Source of the DNA: Onthophagus taurus
Lineage: Eukaryota; Arthropoda; Insecta; Coleoptera; Scarabaeidae
Assembly: GCF_036711975.1 (NCBI RefSeq)
Contig: NC_091971.1
Location: forward strand, 18,173,501-18,237,500
Direction: 5' to 3'
DNA length: 64,000 nt
Of this stretch, positions 1 to 11,900 are shown piece after piece. The notes under the pieces are model-generated. The model ran no database searches, was not told where the DNA came from, and saw only the letters and a program-made list of their open reading frames with translations. Numbering within the stretch: position 1 is the first letter of the stretch; every line of letters begins with the position of its first letter. The translations under genes and the position numbers were made by a program.

Positions 1-184
1 TTTTGAACCCCAAAGATAGGCAAAAACGAGCAAGACTGAATACAACATTCATTCTTCTATACAACATTCTGCAGCACATTTACCAATCAAAAGGGTGAAT
101 ATGGAAAGCAAGCATATGTTGCCAGTGGGTTATTCGAAAAGTGATTTCTTTTTTTTTATAAAAATGAAATACGATGTTCTTATA

Positions 185-880
185 GTGTATAAATATGTTA
201 TTAAGTTATATATTGTCCATTCTGGTCAATACCTCTTGCCATCTTTCTGGCTCCATAATCATAAAATTTCTGATCTTTACTAACAAAAAACCAATCCGGC
301 AAAAGGTTTTGCCGTCTTAAAAATTTTGTGGAGATCGGAACAAATAATAATCAGAAGGTGCAAATCTGGAGTATATGGTGGGTGTTGCAGCATATCCCAT
401 CCAAGCTGTAAAAGCTTTTAGCAAGTTACTAACCTTGTCTGAGCTCTCGCATTATCTTGGTTGAATAGTGCAGCTTTTCTATTAGATTATTCTTTATTCT
501 GATTAAGTGAATCATTCAATTTGTTCAGCTGATAACAGTTCAGTTGTGTTGTCCGGTAGATGCTAAAAAACACGATTCCAAACAGATAGCATCACTTTTT
601 TTTATAAATATTATCTTTCGATCTTATTTCAGTTCATATCTTTAACTCCCAGATGCGCTTCAAAAATCACAGACATCAACACTACGGCATATTTCTTTCT
701 GTAAGAACATGAACGGACGAATTCGATTAACGCATTTATTGTGTCTTCTTTAGCATCAACTGGCATTCTAGACCTTAGTGTACCTTCAGCATCAAAATTG
801 CAGGATGGAAATTTTTTAAACCAGTTTTGGCGCTGACATTCTGTCAATACATCTTCTCCATACACATCGGATTTTCTTGC
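185..880 (-). pseudogene. Mariner-type transposase remnant
   Basis: Decayed mariner/SETMAR-like transposase read on the minus strand. The N-terminal helix-turn-helix part (865-629) keeps the pattern VYGEDVLTE-QNWFKKF, typical of the HTH_48 domain. The C-terminal part (about 600-200) keeps DNAR, YSRFAPSDYYLFRS and a final R-DQNGQYI segment, as in mariner catalytic domains. The middle, including the first catalytic Asp region, is missing, and frames are broken, so the copy is dead. No terminal inverted repeats were found, so the limits are approximate. Family placement rests on motif recognition alone. Confidence 0.75.
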
Positions 881-1939
881 TTGAACAGCATTTTTACCTT
901 TTCAGTACTAAAAAAGTAAATAATCCCGAAAATGCACCAACCAAAAACTACTACATAGAAACAATCAGCTGTGAAAATATATGATGATTATGCGACTTAA
1001 GTGTAAAGTTGCAGTTAAGAATGAAATTACTTGCCAAACAATCTATTAGCATTTGATTTGACTACGACAATCCTTCATTCCTTTACCATTGTCAAAATGC
1101 CTATACATGTTTATATGCTGAGCCAGAAAAATGTCAAACTTGGCTAAAAATGCGGTGCACCAATAATTTCATCACTATCATAAAAAACAAGACGTCATTC
1201 TATTAAAAATAGGATAAGCTAAATGTCCCCTTAAAAGTGCCTACTAATATTTTTATTCGGTCTCAATTTGCCTTACATGGTGAATATCCAGATGGTCATC
1301 CTTATTTCTTAAACCTCACATTATTTTTGTGATCTGTCATATTGATCTATTGTATGTATTAAATTCTTTATTAGTGTTGAGTATAGATATTCTGTGAAAT
1401 TTGTAATTGTGACAGATTGACTAGGTTGGTTTGTTTATGCTACATTTGATATTCCATTTCTGATAGTTTTGACGAATTTGAGATATTTGTGGGATGATCA
1501 TTGTGTATAATGTTGTGTTATAATGTTGAACAAAGTAGATTGCGAGATTTATTTGTGATATTCAGGATTTCCAAATGGATACATAAAAACCTATCGGTTT
1601 TGAAAGATATACAAAGGCATAGATGATGTTGTTGAAGTATCGGATAACATTCTTCTGAATTCTAGTTGTTTTGTTTATCGTCTCACAATCAGTCGATAAT
1701 AATTGTTAATAGTTTCAAAGAGTTATAGAAATCGAGTTTGTTTGTTGTCTAATAAATGTATTTATTTTGGACTTTGACCCAAGCTTTGGTTATTGAAACC
1801 TTGAAGCTTTTGGAAGTTTTGGTGGGTAATGGTTTCTATTGCTTAGCTGTACATGATGTTAAGTAATGTCAAACAAATTGGTATCAGACTAGTGATTTGG
1901 ATTTACGAGTTATGAGAAACTCAAGATTGCGTGTTTTGA
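881..1939. other. Unassigned AT-rich stretch
   Basis: No open frame, splice pattern or repeat structure that I can assign. It lies between a mariner remnant and a LINE and may be an intron or intergenic DNA of the gene ending at 5501. Confidence 0.5.
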
Positions 1940-3161
1940 AGATTACTCATCCGTTCTTGTATATTTATTGATCTATCGCGAGCATTTGACTGCGTATCGC
2001 ATAGAATTCTTTTAGAAAAACTTAAAACAGTTTATAACTTTGACAGTAATAGTTTAAATTTCATTATGTCATACCTGGAGGGAAGGAATCAATGCGTAAA
2101 CTGTGATTCTAAAGTCTCAAATCGCATTCCCGTACGTAGAGGGGTTCCACAGGGGTCAATTCTTGGGCCTCTGCTGTTTCTATTATTTATTAATGACCTA
2201 CCCTATGATGTTGGGAACAATGTTGAATGCTTTCTTTATGCTGATGATGCTACCCTGTTGATTCGTAGTCCATGCATTGATGATTTACACCGTATATCGG
2301 ATAATGTGATGCGTAGAGTTCATGATTGGACTGTAGCAAATGAACTTTCTCTTAATAACTCTAAAACGGTACATATGTCACTTGGCCTTAGAGATCTTCC
2401 CCCTCAGAATCCCAGCAGCACTAAGTTTTTAGGCGTAATTGTAACTGCTCCAAAATTAAGTTTTGACGAGCATGCTCAAGCTGTGGGGGCCAAGGTGAGC
2501 CGAAACATTTACACACTGAAACGTGTAGTTGATACGGTTCCTCCTGATACTGCAAGAATGGCATACTATGCTTTAGTCCACTCGCTTTTGACATATTGTA
2601 TATTGGCATGGGGAAATACTCCAGCTAGTAGTCATATTTTCAAGTTCCAGCGTAGAGCTATCCGTGTGCTTGGTGGGGTCGGTTTTACGGAGAACTGCAA
2701 ATCTCTCTTCAAGAGGCTAAACATTTTAACTTTGGAAGCAATTTTATATGCCAATAAGAATAAGCACTCCTATGATATCTGTTCTAATTTTCATCATTAT
2801 GACACAAGAGGCAAGCATGATATTCGGACTAATTTTTGCAGATTACAAAAGTCTCAACGGGGCCCGATATATACGTCCCAGCAATTGTTTAATCGCTTAC
2901 CGCTTGACGCGAAAAGTCTCTCAAATGACTCTTTGAAGCGGCGTTTAAAGCCATTTTTATTATGCGGCGCTTTCAATTCTGTTGAGGAATTCCTAAACAC
3001 AGAATGTTGTGTCTGAATTTTAATTGTAACTGCTTTCGAAACTATGTAATTTTTTGTCAATTTGTAATTATATAATATATGTATTTTTTGTTAATACTAA
3101 GTAATCCATGACGAGTGTAAAGGAAGATATCTTAAAGCACAACTAAATGAATTTGAATTTG
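1940..3161 (+). mobile_element. 5'-truncated CR1/Daphne-like LINE
   Basis: Non-LTR retrotransposon cut off inside its reverse transcriptase. The 3' UTR after the stop at 3016 ends near 3161 in the short direct repeat AATTTGAATTTG. From memory this kind of tail is typical of insect CR1/Daphne elements. The truncated 5' end is approximate, and I could not fix a target-site duplication. Confidence 0.75.
1958..3016 (+). CDS. LINE reverse transcriptase, C-terminal part
   Basis: Open frame of about 350 codons encoding the later part of a non-LTR reverse transcriptase. The frame is open from 1958, upstream of the first Met at 2066, and begins with the RT motif FIDLSRAFDCVSH. It then has GVPQGSILGPLLFLLFINDL and the catalytic FLYADDATLL box. 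A typical thumb region and a C-terminal domain follow, with no RNase H. There is no internal stop, so the insertion is fairly young. The endonuclease and the start of the RT are missing, so the element is not autonomous. The CR1/Jockey group assignment is inference; a tree would decide. Confidence 0.85.
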   Translation, partial: CIFIDLSRAFDCVSHRILLEKLKTVYNFDSNSLNFIMSYLEGRNQCVNCDSKVSNRIPVRRGVPQGSILGPLLFLLFINDLPYDVGNNVECFLYADDATLLIRSPCIDDLHRISDNVMRRVHDWTVANELSLNNSKTVHMSLGLRDLPPQNPSSTKFLGVIVTAPKLSFDEHAQAVGAKVSRNIYTLKRVVDTVPPDTARMAYYALVHSLLTYCILAWGNTPASSHIFKFQRRAIRVLGGVGFTENCKSLFKRLNILTLEAILYANKNKHSYDICSNFHHYDTRGKHDIRTNFCRLQKSQRGPIYTSQQLFNRLPLDAKSLSNDSLKRRLKPFLLCGAFNSVEEFLNTECCV

Positions 3162-3322
3162 TAGTCCATCGATGTATGTGAAATATAGTCTTTGTAGCTG
3201 ACTAGACAGTCCCCGTTGAAACTGAAACACTTTACAGAAATGTCTCTCCTTCTTGCTGTGATTATTTCGCAAAATTTTTCTATACTCTGCTGCTCTCACC
3301 ATTATTTTCATACATATTATTA

Positions 3323-4236
3323 CACTGTTGGAAATAATTCACGAGCACACCCTGTATAATCTGAACGCGTGTGTCTAGCGCAATAAAATTTGGTATGAAA
3401 GTAGTACTAAAGTAGTGTAACTTACTCTTACATGGAGAGCGGCACAACTCTGCAGGGAGGAGAAACATCAATAGCGAGAGTATCCCCCGTGAGCTTCGCG
3501 TACCATCGCTACACGACGTGGCATGAAGTCTATAAGTCGCTGTATTGTAGCAAGAGGGATGGCCAACCATGCCACCTCAACTCGCCTCCATAGCTTCTCA
3601 ACGTTAGCCGAGGAAGCCGGATAACGTAGAAGTCTCCGACCAGTAATTTCCCAAACATGTTTGATCGGATTCAGATGCGGAAACCGAGCTAGCCATGGAA
3701 GCATTCGTATACGGTGCTCTTCCACAAAGGTCTGTACAACACGCCCGTTGTGCTGTCGTACGTTGTCGTGCATGTATGGCAGACCTGGGAGCCGCCGAAC
3801 GTAGGGAAGCACAACGGACCGTAGCACCTCATCTACGTATCGTTGACCCGTCATGGTCTGCTATACACGCAGCAGACGTGTACGTCCACCATGTGTAATA
3901 CTACCCCAAACCATAATGCTCGGTTGTCGGTGGATAGGGCATTCTTGCACGCACTGCTCGAGTAGACGATCACCACGTCACCGACGAACTAAAATTCGCG
4001 CATCACCGGTGCTCAATTCGAATCTTGATTCGTCGGAAAACAAAATGTCCCTCTACTCGGCAACCCACTAATGCCTAGCGTTGACCCACTCGTGACGTAT
4101 GCTGCGGTGACGGAACAACTCGAAACTCGATGAATAAACTCGTCTACAGTAAACCTTTGTGCTCCGCAAATATCATGGATTTATCTTCACGCGTTCAGAT
4201 TATATAGAGTGTGCTCGTGAATTATGTCCAACAGTG
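3323..4236 (-). mobile_element. Internally deleted Tc1-like transposon
   Basis: Complete 914-bp element with 49-bp terminal inverted repeats (3323-3371 and 4188-4236) differing at about four positions. Both ends start CACTGTTGGA and are flanked by TA (3321-3322 and 4237-4238), the Tc1/mariner target duplication. The minus strand encodes the catalytic half of a Tc1-like transposase. At roughly two thirds of normal length it has lost the DNA-binding half. Confidence 0.9.
3468..4071 (-). pseudogene. Tc1-like transposase catalytic fragment
   Basis: The minus strand reads from an FSDESRF-type motif (first catalytic Asp) near 4040, through IMVWGSI and YMHDNVRQHNGRVVQTF (second Asp), to RFPHLNPIKHVWE near 3670. 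The last is the DDE third-acid region, with Lys next to the usual Glu position. Stops near 4060 and 3860 and small frame changes disable it. The longest open part is 3854-3468. Confidence 0.85.
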
Positions 4237-4238
4237 TA

Positions 4239-5026
4239 TTTATACGCTGTTGTGGCTTAAGTCTGGTTAATTTTTGGAAGAGCACCCATGATAATTGTTT
4301 TCTTCATTCTTTCGCTATCAGGAAATGCGTGTGATGTTCAAATTTTGTCGTCCTTAGCCATTCAATGACTCTTCTGTATTTACTGCATTGTGTACCATGC
4401 ACATCTCCTTAAGTTTTCGTGGTTAAACTGTCTTTCTTATGCTACGACTTCTTTAGCAGCAAGTGATATAATAGCTTGTTGTCTCTATTGGTGGTGATGA
4501 CAGTCTTCTGCTTTTATATCTTTGGCAGCCATGGTCTCTTCCATGACTGAAAAATCCAATCGTTCGCTTGCTATGGCGAGCTTTTTTTAGAATCCTCCGG
4601 CTCGCAGATCGTATCACTCTTACTATGTAATTCTTTGATGTTTCAACGACTGTTTTATGTGATACCTTTTAATTTGTATGGTATGGGGGTGGGAAGTTTA
4701 AATTCTAGGGGTTATGGGTTTGTTCAGTTTTTGAACTCATCATCTAAAGAAGCGGGAGGATCTTACTGTATTAGATTAAAGTATGTATTGAAGCTTTTTG
4801 CAGCAGCTATTCTTTTATTAGATCTTGACAATGGCTTGTGTTAATGAATTATTTCGACAGACTTCGCAGAGGTCATCCGAAGGTTTCGTGATCATTACAT
4901 ACACAGTTTATCGAAACCTATTTTGTCTAACTTGCCACTATGTAAAATTAGTTATATTAAGTTTATTTCGCATTTATCTCGAAAACATGTTTTTGTAATG
5001 TACATACATGTATTATTTTCTTTTAG
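4239..5026 (+). other. Unassigned; probably intron before the exon at 5027
   Basis: No gene is recognised. The stretch ends in a good polypyrimidine tract and TTTTAG at 5021-5026, so at least the right part is probably intron of the gene whose last exon follows. The minus strand between 4260 and 4600 looks weakly coding but I could not name it. Confidence 0.4.
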
Positions 5027-5501
5027 GTCACAACCAAATATGCGTCAACTTGGTTCAGCAAATCAATTAGATGGTTCAAAATCGACAGATAAAGAAACAC
5101 CAATGTTAACAATGCCAAGAGCTACAGTAAGTCAATCAGCACCACACACTCCAGTTTCCGCTCCATCAAATATCGAAGGATTTTTGAAAACCGTCCCAAG
5201 ATTGCTTTCCGAGCCAGCGGTCAATTCAAAATCGCGAAGTTTATCGCCGGGCGTAAAATCACTTGATCTCAATCGAAAAGATAAAACTTCACCGTTTTTT
5301 CCCGATAAGAAAATAACGATCGACGTGGACGGTAATAACAGTTTGAAGCCAAAGAACAATTTGATTTCGCTTCCTTCGCCGAAACTACTCTCGAAAAAGG
5401 ATTCGAAATTCTTTTTGAAATCGCCGTTGGTTAAGAAAGAGACTAAAATTCAAATTGAAGGGAAAGTCGAAAGAATAACTACGGATGGGACTGATGTTTA
5501 A
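5027..5501 (+). CDS. Terminal exon of an unrecognised Ser/Pro/Lys-rich protein
   Basis: The frame stays open after a clear splice acceptor (polypyrimidine plus TTTTAG ending at 5026) and stops at 5499-5501, giving about 157 residues. The first base completes a codon from the previous exon. The sequence is low-complexity and probably disordered: Ser/Pro clusters, basic runs such as KLLSKKDSKFF, and no domain or membrane segment. This is typical of a regulatory C-terminal tail. An AATAAA at 5724-5729 is a good polyadenylation signal. The upstream exons lie beyond the mobile elements or outside the window, so the product cannot be named. A spurious Met at 4923 lies in the intron and was not used. 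Confidence 0.6.
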
Positions 5502-5983
5502 AATTATTTTTAAATGGCGAAGAAAAAATTCTAGTCAGAAATTGATTTTTGAGATGAATGTTATTTTTTATATGGATTTTTATCTGTTAGTATTAAGCGA
5601 TTCAGTGTTTAGTAAAAAAGACCAAAAATGTATGTTTTTAAGAGTAGAAGATTTGTATAACGAATGTTGTATTATCGTGAAAAAAAATATAAGCTGATGT
5701 TCCTTTTTAAAGTTTAAGGAAAAAATAAATTAATTAATCCAAACAATTTCATTAATTTTATTTTATTAGATAACTTATTTTTTATGAAGTATTTAAAAAA
5801 GTTGCCGCTGAAATATTAATTAGAATTTTTTAAGCTTTTTTTTATTCCTGGTTTTATGACGTCTAAAGATATAAAAAATATATACAATAACCTTCACCCA
5901 AAAAAAAAATCCATATAAGATCATTGCATAATCACCGAAATTTTACTGTCTTAAGTGTTGTCGCGCTACCAACATCTACAAAT

Positions 5984-8900
5984 ATGGATTTTTTTAACAC
6001 CGTTTTTATGTGTGTTCATTCTTTATCGAAGGTAAATCAATTAAAATTAAATTAAAACAATAAAAAAAATACTTTCTAGGAAATAATTTTCTACACATTC
6101 CAACCGAAGGAAGGAAATGTTCTTATACAAATATTAATAACATTTTTAAGTATTTTTTTAATACTTTTGGGATTATGCCTTCTCGCGCCATCTCTATTAT
6201 TTATGATAATTTTGAATATTTATTTACGGATACAATATAAAAATCAATTCGGTGGATTTTTGGGCATAGATACTTTATTAGAACGTTTAAATATCACAAT
6301 ATCTTACGTATATTTACTTGAAAACAATAAATCTTCCGACGAAGTGATTAAAGCCGTTAAAAACGCAACACAAAATTTATTTAATTCGAATTATAAATTT
6401 TCAAGTACAATTCAACGTTGTTGTGGGCTTTATTTCTATGTTAAAAATAACGTAGATATTAACGACATCATTACTACCGTCGATAATGGTTATTCAACTA
6501 AAGAAGAATTCATAAACCACCTTGAATCAAACCATTTCGACGAATTGAACAGTAAACTAAAATTATGGAATGTATTAATCCTTAAAAATACTGTAAATTG
6601 GGGTGGTAATGATTATTATCCAGTTGTAATAACATTTAATCACTGTCTAGGAGATGGAATGCGTTTAACGGCGTTTCAAAACAAATATTTTTTGAATAAC
6701 GCTGTTGAAGAAAAATTTAAACATGCCCTCATTAAATCGAAAAAGTCAAAAGAAATTTTGAAAAAATCAACGATTATTGAATTTATCTTGAATTGTTATA
6801 ACATAAAAAGTGATTATTTGGAATCTTTGAAAAGTTGTACGCAACATTTAGCAGTTTATATTGAAGATGAACGAAAATATCTCAAATTAATTCCGATATT
6901 AAGTCGAGAGTTTCAATGTACGTTTACTGACATTGTTGTTACTACTTGTAGTGATGGTATTTTGGATCATTTGAAGATGGTAAGATTTCCATTTTTTTAA
7001 TAAAGCTAAATAAACGAATCTATTGATACACAATAATCAAATATTGGTTAATTAAGTGTCAATTCATGTCTTAAATTTTTCGAAAGATAGTCGACTATTT
7101 ACCTGATCTACTGTCCTTTGAAAACTCTAAAACGATTAACCCAGATATGCCTAATGTACTACATTTAGGACGGTCAATTCCTGTTGAAACTTGCAAGGTC
7201 ATGATCGCCTGGAAATGCGCACGTCACATGAAGTCGTGCATTTTAGATGTAGCAGCGAGAGTGATAACTTGCAGTTTAGGTGTTTTCTTTAGATTTTGTT
7301 TTAAGTGCATCCGAAAGTCAAGATAAGTTGGAAATGGATTATTGCCCGGTTCGCTTTGAAAGGTAAGGTAATTTGCAATTATAGAAATTAGAATAATGTT
7401 ATGATTCTTTGATTACAGTAACAATAAATAGTTGTATAATTAGTATTATTTAAAAGTTTTGCATCATTCAGTAAATTAGAGTATAAATTAGGGGGGTGAA
7501 AGACGGGTGTACTATATATAGGACATTAGGATAATAAACGACTATCACGTTCATCTAATTACAGGGGGTTTTCGCTTCAACCCTTGCTATGCTTGAGGAC
7601 AATGACGACATTGTCAGCCAGGTTGATGAAATAACTATATTTCCTCCTGTAAACGCTGCAGCCGACCTGACAGATGAAGATTCTGGAGCAGAAAATGATC
7701 TTACAGTGAATAACCTACCGGCATCACAGTTACAAGCGCCGGTGGAAATCGTAATTGAAAGTAACTACGACAGTGATTTTTCATCAGATGACAATATACC
7801 TCTATTAGAGTTACAATCACAAAAAAAGGCAGCAAGAAACAAACAAAAAGTAAAAACTAAAAAGAGACAGATGCACTACAGTTGGATAAAAGAAGATTTG
7901 AAATTACCGCCCACCGACTTTGATAGTCCTACGAATTCGGCGATCACAGAAAACCCCTTAGAGCTGATTGATTTTGAATCAGAGTAATAAGTACGCACAA
8001 CAAAAAAATAGAAAAGCGAATATAGAAAAGCAGGAAGTAAACGCTTTTATAGGCGTTTTGATACTTAGCGGATATATGCAAGTACCGAGACGGAGGATGT
8101 TCTGGGAACGTGAAAAAGATTGCCGTAACGTCATGATTACAGAAGCAATTACAAGGGACCGGTTTGAGTATTTGTTTTCTAATCTTCACGTCTGTGATAA
8201 TCAGCAGTTGGACCAGGGTGACAAATTCGCTAAACTAAGGCCGTTTTTCACACTGTTGAATAAAAAATTCATGGAGAATTCCTCGCTTGAAAAAATGCAC
8301 TCAGTTGATAAAGCTATGGTTCCGTATTATGGACGTCATAGCTGTAAGCAGTATATTCGAGGAAAACCCATGCGCTATGGATATAAGTTATGGGTAGGAA
8401 GTACCAGGTTAGGTTACTTGAATTGGTTCGAACCTTATCAAGGAGCCTCTACAAATATAAGTGAAAACTTTTCTGAAATGGGAGTTAGTGCTGGAGTAGT
8501 CTTAGAATATGCGCAAGCTTTACGTAAGAAATGGCCAGATAAAAAATTTCATCTCTTTTTTGATAACTTTTTTACGTCAATTCCGTTGATCGAAAAACTA
8601 ACTGACCGGAATTTTTATGCTACTGGTACGGTTAGAGAAAACAGGCTAAAAGACATTTCTCTTATAGATTCAAAACTCATAAAGAAACAGCGCAAAGGAA
8701 GTTATGATTATGCAAAAATTGTAGAACAGAATATAATTGCAATAAAATGGCACGATAATAGTGTAGTTTCTGTTTGTTCCAATTTTTCTGGAGTTGCCCC
8801 AATTCACTCGGTCACACGTTATTCGCAAAAAGAAAAGAAGAATATTCAGGTACAGCAGCCGCATCTTATACAGATGTACAGGGTGTCCCAATTTCGATGT

Positions 8901-11900
8901 CCACATAGGCTATCTCCGAAACTAAAAGAGATAGAAAAAAAGTAGCTTACATGTCATGATCTCGTTTTTAGAGAAAATGCTAATGCCGAAAACTCCGAAC
9001 AGCTATCGTCTTTTGTTTTCGTCCTATCGGCAAAAACTGAAAATTATGCGAAAACGACAATCGCGAATATCTCACTTATTATCAAAGATGGAGTATTATA
9101 AATAAAACATTATATGGGCAACTTTTTACGAAGAATTCAGTGGCGTAGGTAGAATTTTTTTCTCATCTTTTATTTTCGAGATTTGAGACATAACTTTATT
9201 TTTTTAAATGGAAACCATAGTTGGCTATGACCTAAAATAATTTGTTATTTTCTTCTGATAACAAATATATATAGTTTGTGTGGTATATTTCTTATAGTTA
9301 TTGAATAATTAACATAAATTCATTTTGTTCTATCTAAAACTAATGTATGTATTTAAAAATTATGTTGCTATGGTGATAACCATACATACTATGATGGAAC
9401 ATAATGTATCAAATAATTACCAAAGTTTGTATTTAAAAATTCGATAACAACTCTGGCATTATGTGCTGGTACGATGCACCAGCATGTTAAGTGTCAAAGT
9501 ATAACAAAACTGAATAAAACTTTACAATGAATTTCGAAAATTATGAAAAATGTAACATAATGGAATGCTATAAGTTATCAGATAAGAATGCGACGTTAGC
9601 CGCGGAATTTTATTTCACAAGATATCCAGAAAGAAGACAACCGCACGAAAAAACCTTCAGCCGGTTAGCAGAAAATTTAATAGATTTTTGGTCCATCCCC
9701 AAACCACGTGCAAAAACATACCAAAATGGCCTGCAAGAGGATGAAGTCAATGTGTTGGCTTCACTTGCGATAAATCCATCAACATCTTGCAGAGAAATTG
9801 AACAAGACGTCTGACCCAAAAACCGCTGCTCCCGAATATGAAAGAAAAATATGTATAAACCAAACAAAGCGGGCCTAACTCATTATTTACGTGCCGGAGA
9901 TGTCAATCTAAGATTAGAATTTTGTAGATGATATTTAGAAAAATTAAATAATCTGCTGTTTGTTCAAAATGTCATCTGGACCAATGAAGTCTCTGAGTGT
10001 TCAAAGAAGGTTGAGGTTCAATGTATGGTGTGCCCTTTTAGATAATAGAATGCTGGCATATAGTATCTACCATAAAAACTTAAACTCAGGTAACACCTCA
10101 ATATATCAAAGCAGCACATTGTGCCTTTGGTCGACAATTTGCCATTAAATAAGTCTCAAATGATATATTTTCAATATGACGGAGCACCAGCACATAATGC
10201 CAGAGTTGTTAGTGAATTTTTAAATACTACTACAAACTTTGGCAATAATTGGAAACAATGGGCACGTTCAGCCGGTGTCAACTGTTAAGTTGCTATATTA
10301 GCAGTCGTGGCTGAACGATATGTTAAGTCAGCGCTGTTACGCAGCAGTTTAGTAAATATCTCAGCGTAAGTAATCTGCGCTTAGTTTGTCAGCGGTTGTG
10401 AAATTCTAGGTTAGGATTAATATTTTTTATTTCTCCCCTTTAATTTTGAAAACTGGCAGAACTGTATAAAATGAAATAAGCCTTAAAATCAACATCATCA
10501 TCCATTATCTCTTGTAATAACACAAAATTTTCAAAAATATTATTGTTGGCCATAGTTTTAGGTTATGCTGAACTGCTAATTCTCAATTGCTTGTTCAGCC
10601 GATTTCGTTCCGCTGTATTAAACCTCATACAACTAGCTGACTGATTTAATTCAACTGTTGACACCTGCTGAACGTACCCAATGTTTTCCATCGTGGCATT
10701 GTTATCACCATAACAACATTAAGTTTTAAATACATACAATAGTTTTAGAAAGAACAAAAAAAATTGATACATTATATTCCATCATAGTATGTATGGTTAT
10801 CATCATAGCAACATTAACTTTTAAATACATACATTAGATTTAGATGGAACAAAATGAATTTTTGTTAATTATTCAATAACTATAAGAAATATACCCCACA
10901 AACTATATATATTTGTTATCAGAAGAAAATAACAAATTATTTTAAGTCATAGCCAACTATGGTTTCCATTTAAAAAAATAAAGTTATGTCTAAAATCTCG
11001 AAAATAAAAGATGGGAAAAAAATTCTACCAAGGCCACTGAATTCTTCGTAAAAAGTTGCCCATATAATGTCTTATTTATAATACTCCATCTTTGATAATA
11101 AGTGAGATATTCGCGATTGTCGTTTTCGCAAAATTTTCAGTTTTTGCCGATAGGGCGAAAACAAAAAACGATAGCTGTTCGGAGTTTTCGGCATTAGCAT
11201 TTTCTCGAAAAACGAGATCATGACATGTAAGCTACTTCTTTTCTATCTCTTTTAGTTTCGGAGATAGCCTATGCGGACATCGAAATTGGGACACCCTGTA
11301 CAATACAAATACGGGAGGTGTCGACCGCTCTGACCAAAATATCAGCTTATATCGAATTTCGATCAGAGGAAAAAAATGGTATTTTCCTTTGATATCTCAC
11401 TGGCAATTCAAAACGCATGGCATTTGCATCGCAAGAATGGAGGAGAATTAGATCAACTTAGTTTTAGAAGGAGAATTGCTGTAATGCTGTTGGTTCAGAA
11501 TAAAAAAACATCGTCATATCAAAAAGGACATACCAGTAGGTCCCACGAAATAGATATACGGTTCGACCGAATAGATCATTTAGTTATGCCCCAAGAAAAA
11601 CAAACTAGGTGTGCTCATTGCCATCAAAAAACTACAACGAGATGCGCAAAATGTGACATTGGTGTACACACGAAGTGTTTTGTTCAGTATCACACTAATA
11701 AATAATTTTACGTTTATAGATATTCATGTGCCGAATGTCCTACATGTAGGACGGCCCGAATTTCCAATTTAAAAAAAAACACATTGTCATGGTTTGTTTG
11801 TAAGACTTTGTTTTGCTTCTTTAAATAAGTTTTCAATAAAGTTATTATGATTTGTAAAGTGGTTTTAATTTAGGCATATCTGGGTTAATGGAAAAGTTAA

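Larger units (their letters stand above)
8879..11298 (+). mobile_element. Mariner-superfamily foldback element nested in piggyBac
   Basis: Starts CAGGGTGTCCC and ends GGGACACCCTG, with TA on both sides (8877-8878 and 11299-11300). The uninterrupted site exists in piggyBac copy 2 at 46865-46866, which proves the boundaries. Very long inverted arms run inward about 590 bp on the left and about 1.1 kb on the right; the right arm is lengthened by a MITE and a local duplication. The centre encodes a partial DUF4817-type mariner transposase. A non-autonomous derivative. Confidence 0.9.
7136..11888 (+). mobile_element. piggyBac-like element, copy 1, carrying a nested transposon
   Basis: Bounded by TTAA at 7136-7139 and 11885-11888, the piggyBac target, with 15-bp inverted ends CCCAGATATGCCTAA. 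Subterminal GGACGG-containing repeats lie inside both ends. It lies in intron 3 of the acyltransferase gene. A 2.4-kb transposon (8879-11298) splits its transposase. A nearly identical copy lies at 45081-47463. Confidence 0.95.

Noticed and set aside
95..283. Short frame starting MNMESKHMLPVG
   Set aside because: It lies across the 3' part of the mariner remnant on the opposite strand and has no coding features.
4635..4844. 69-codon frame, a possible small gene
   Set aside because: Low-complexity, no splice or start context, no resemblance to known proteins; it lies in a probable intron.
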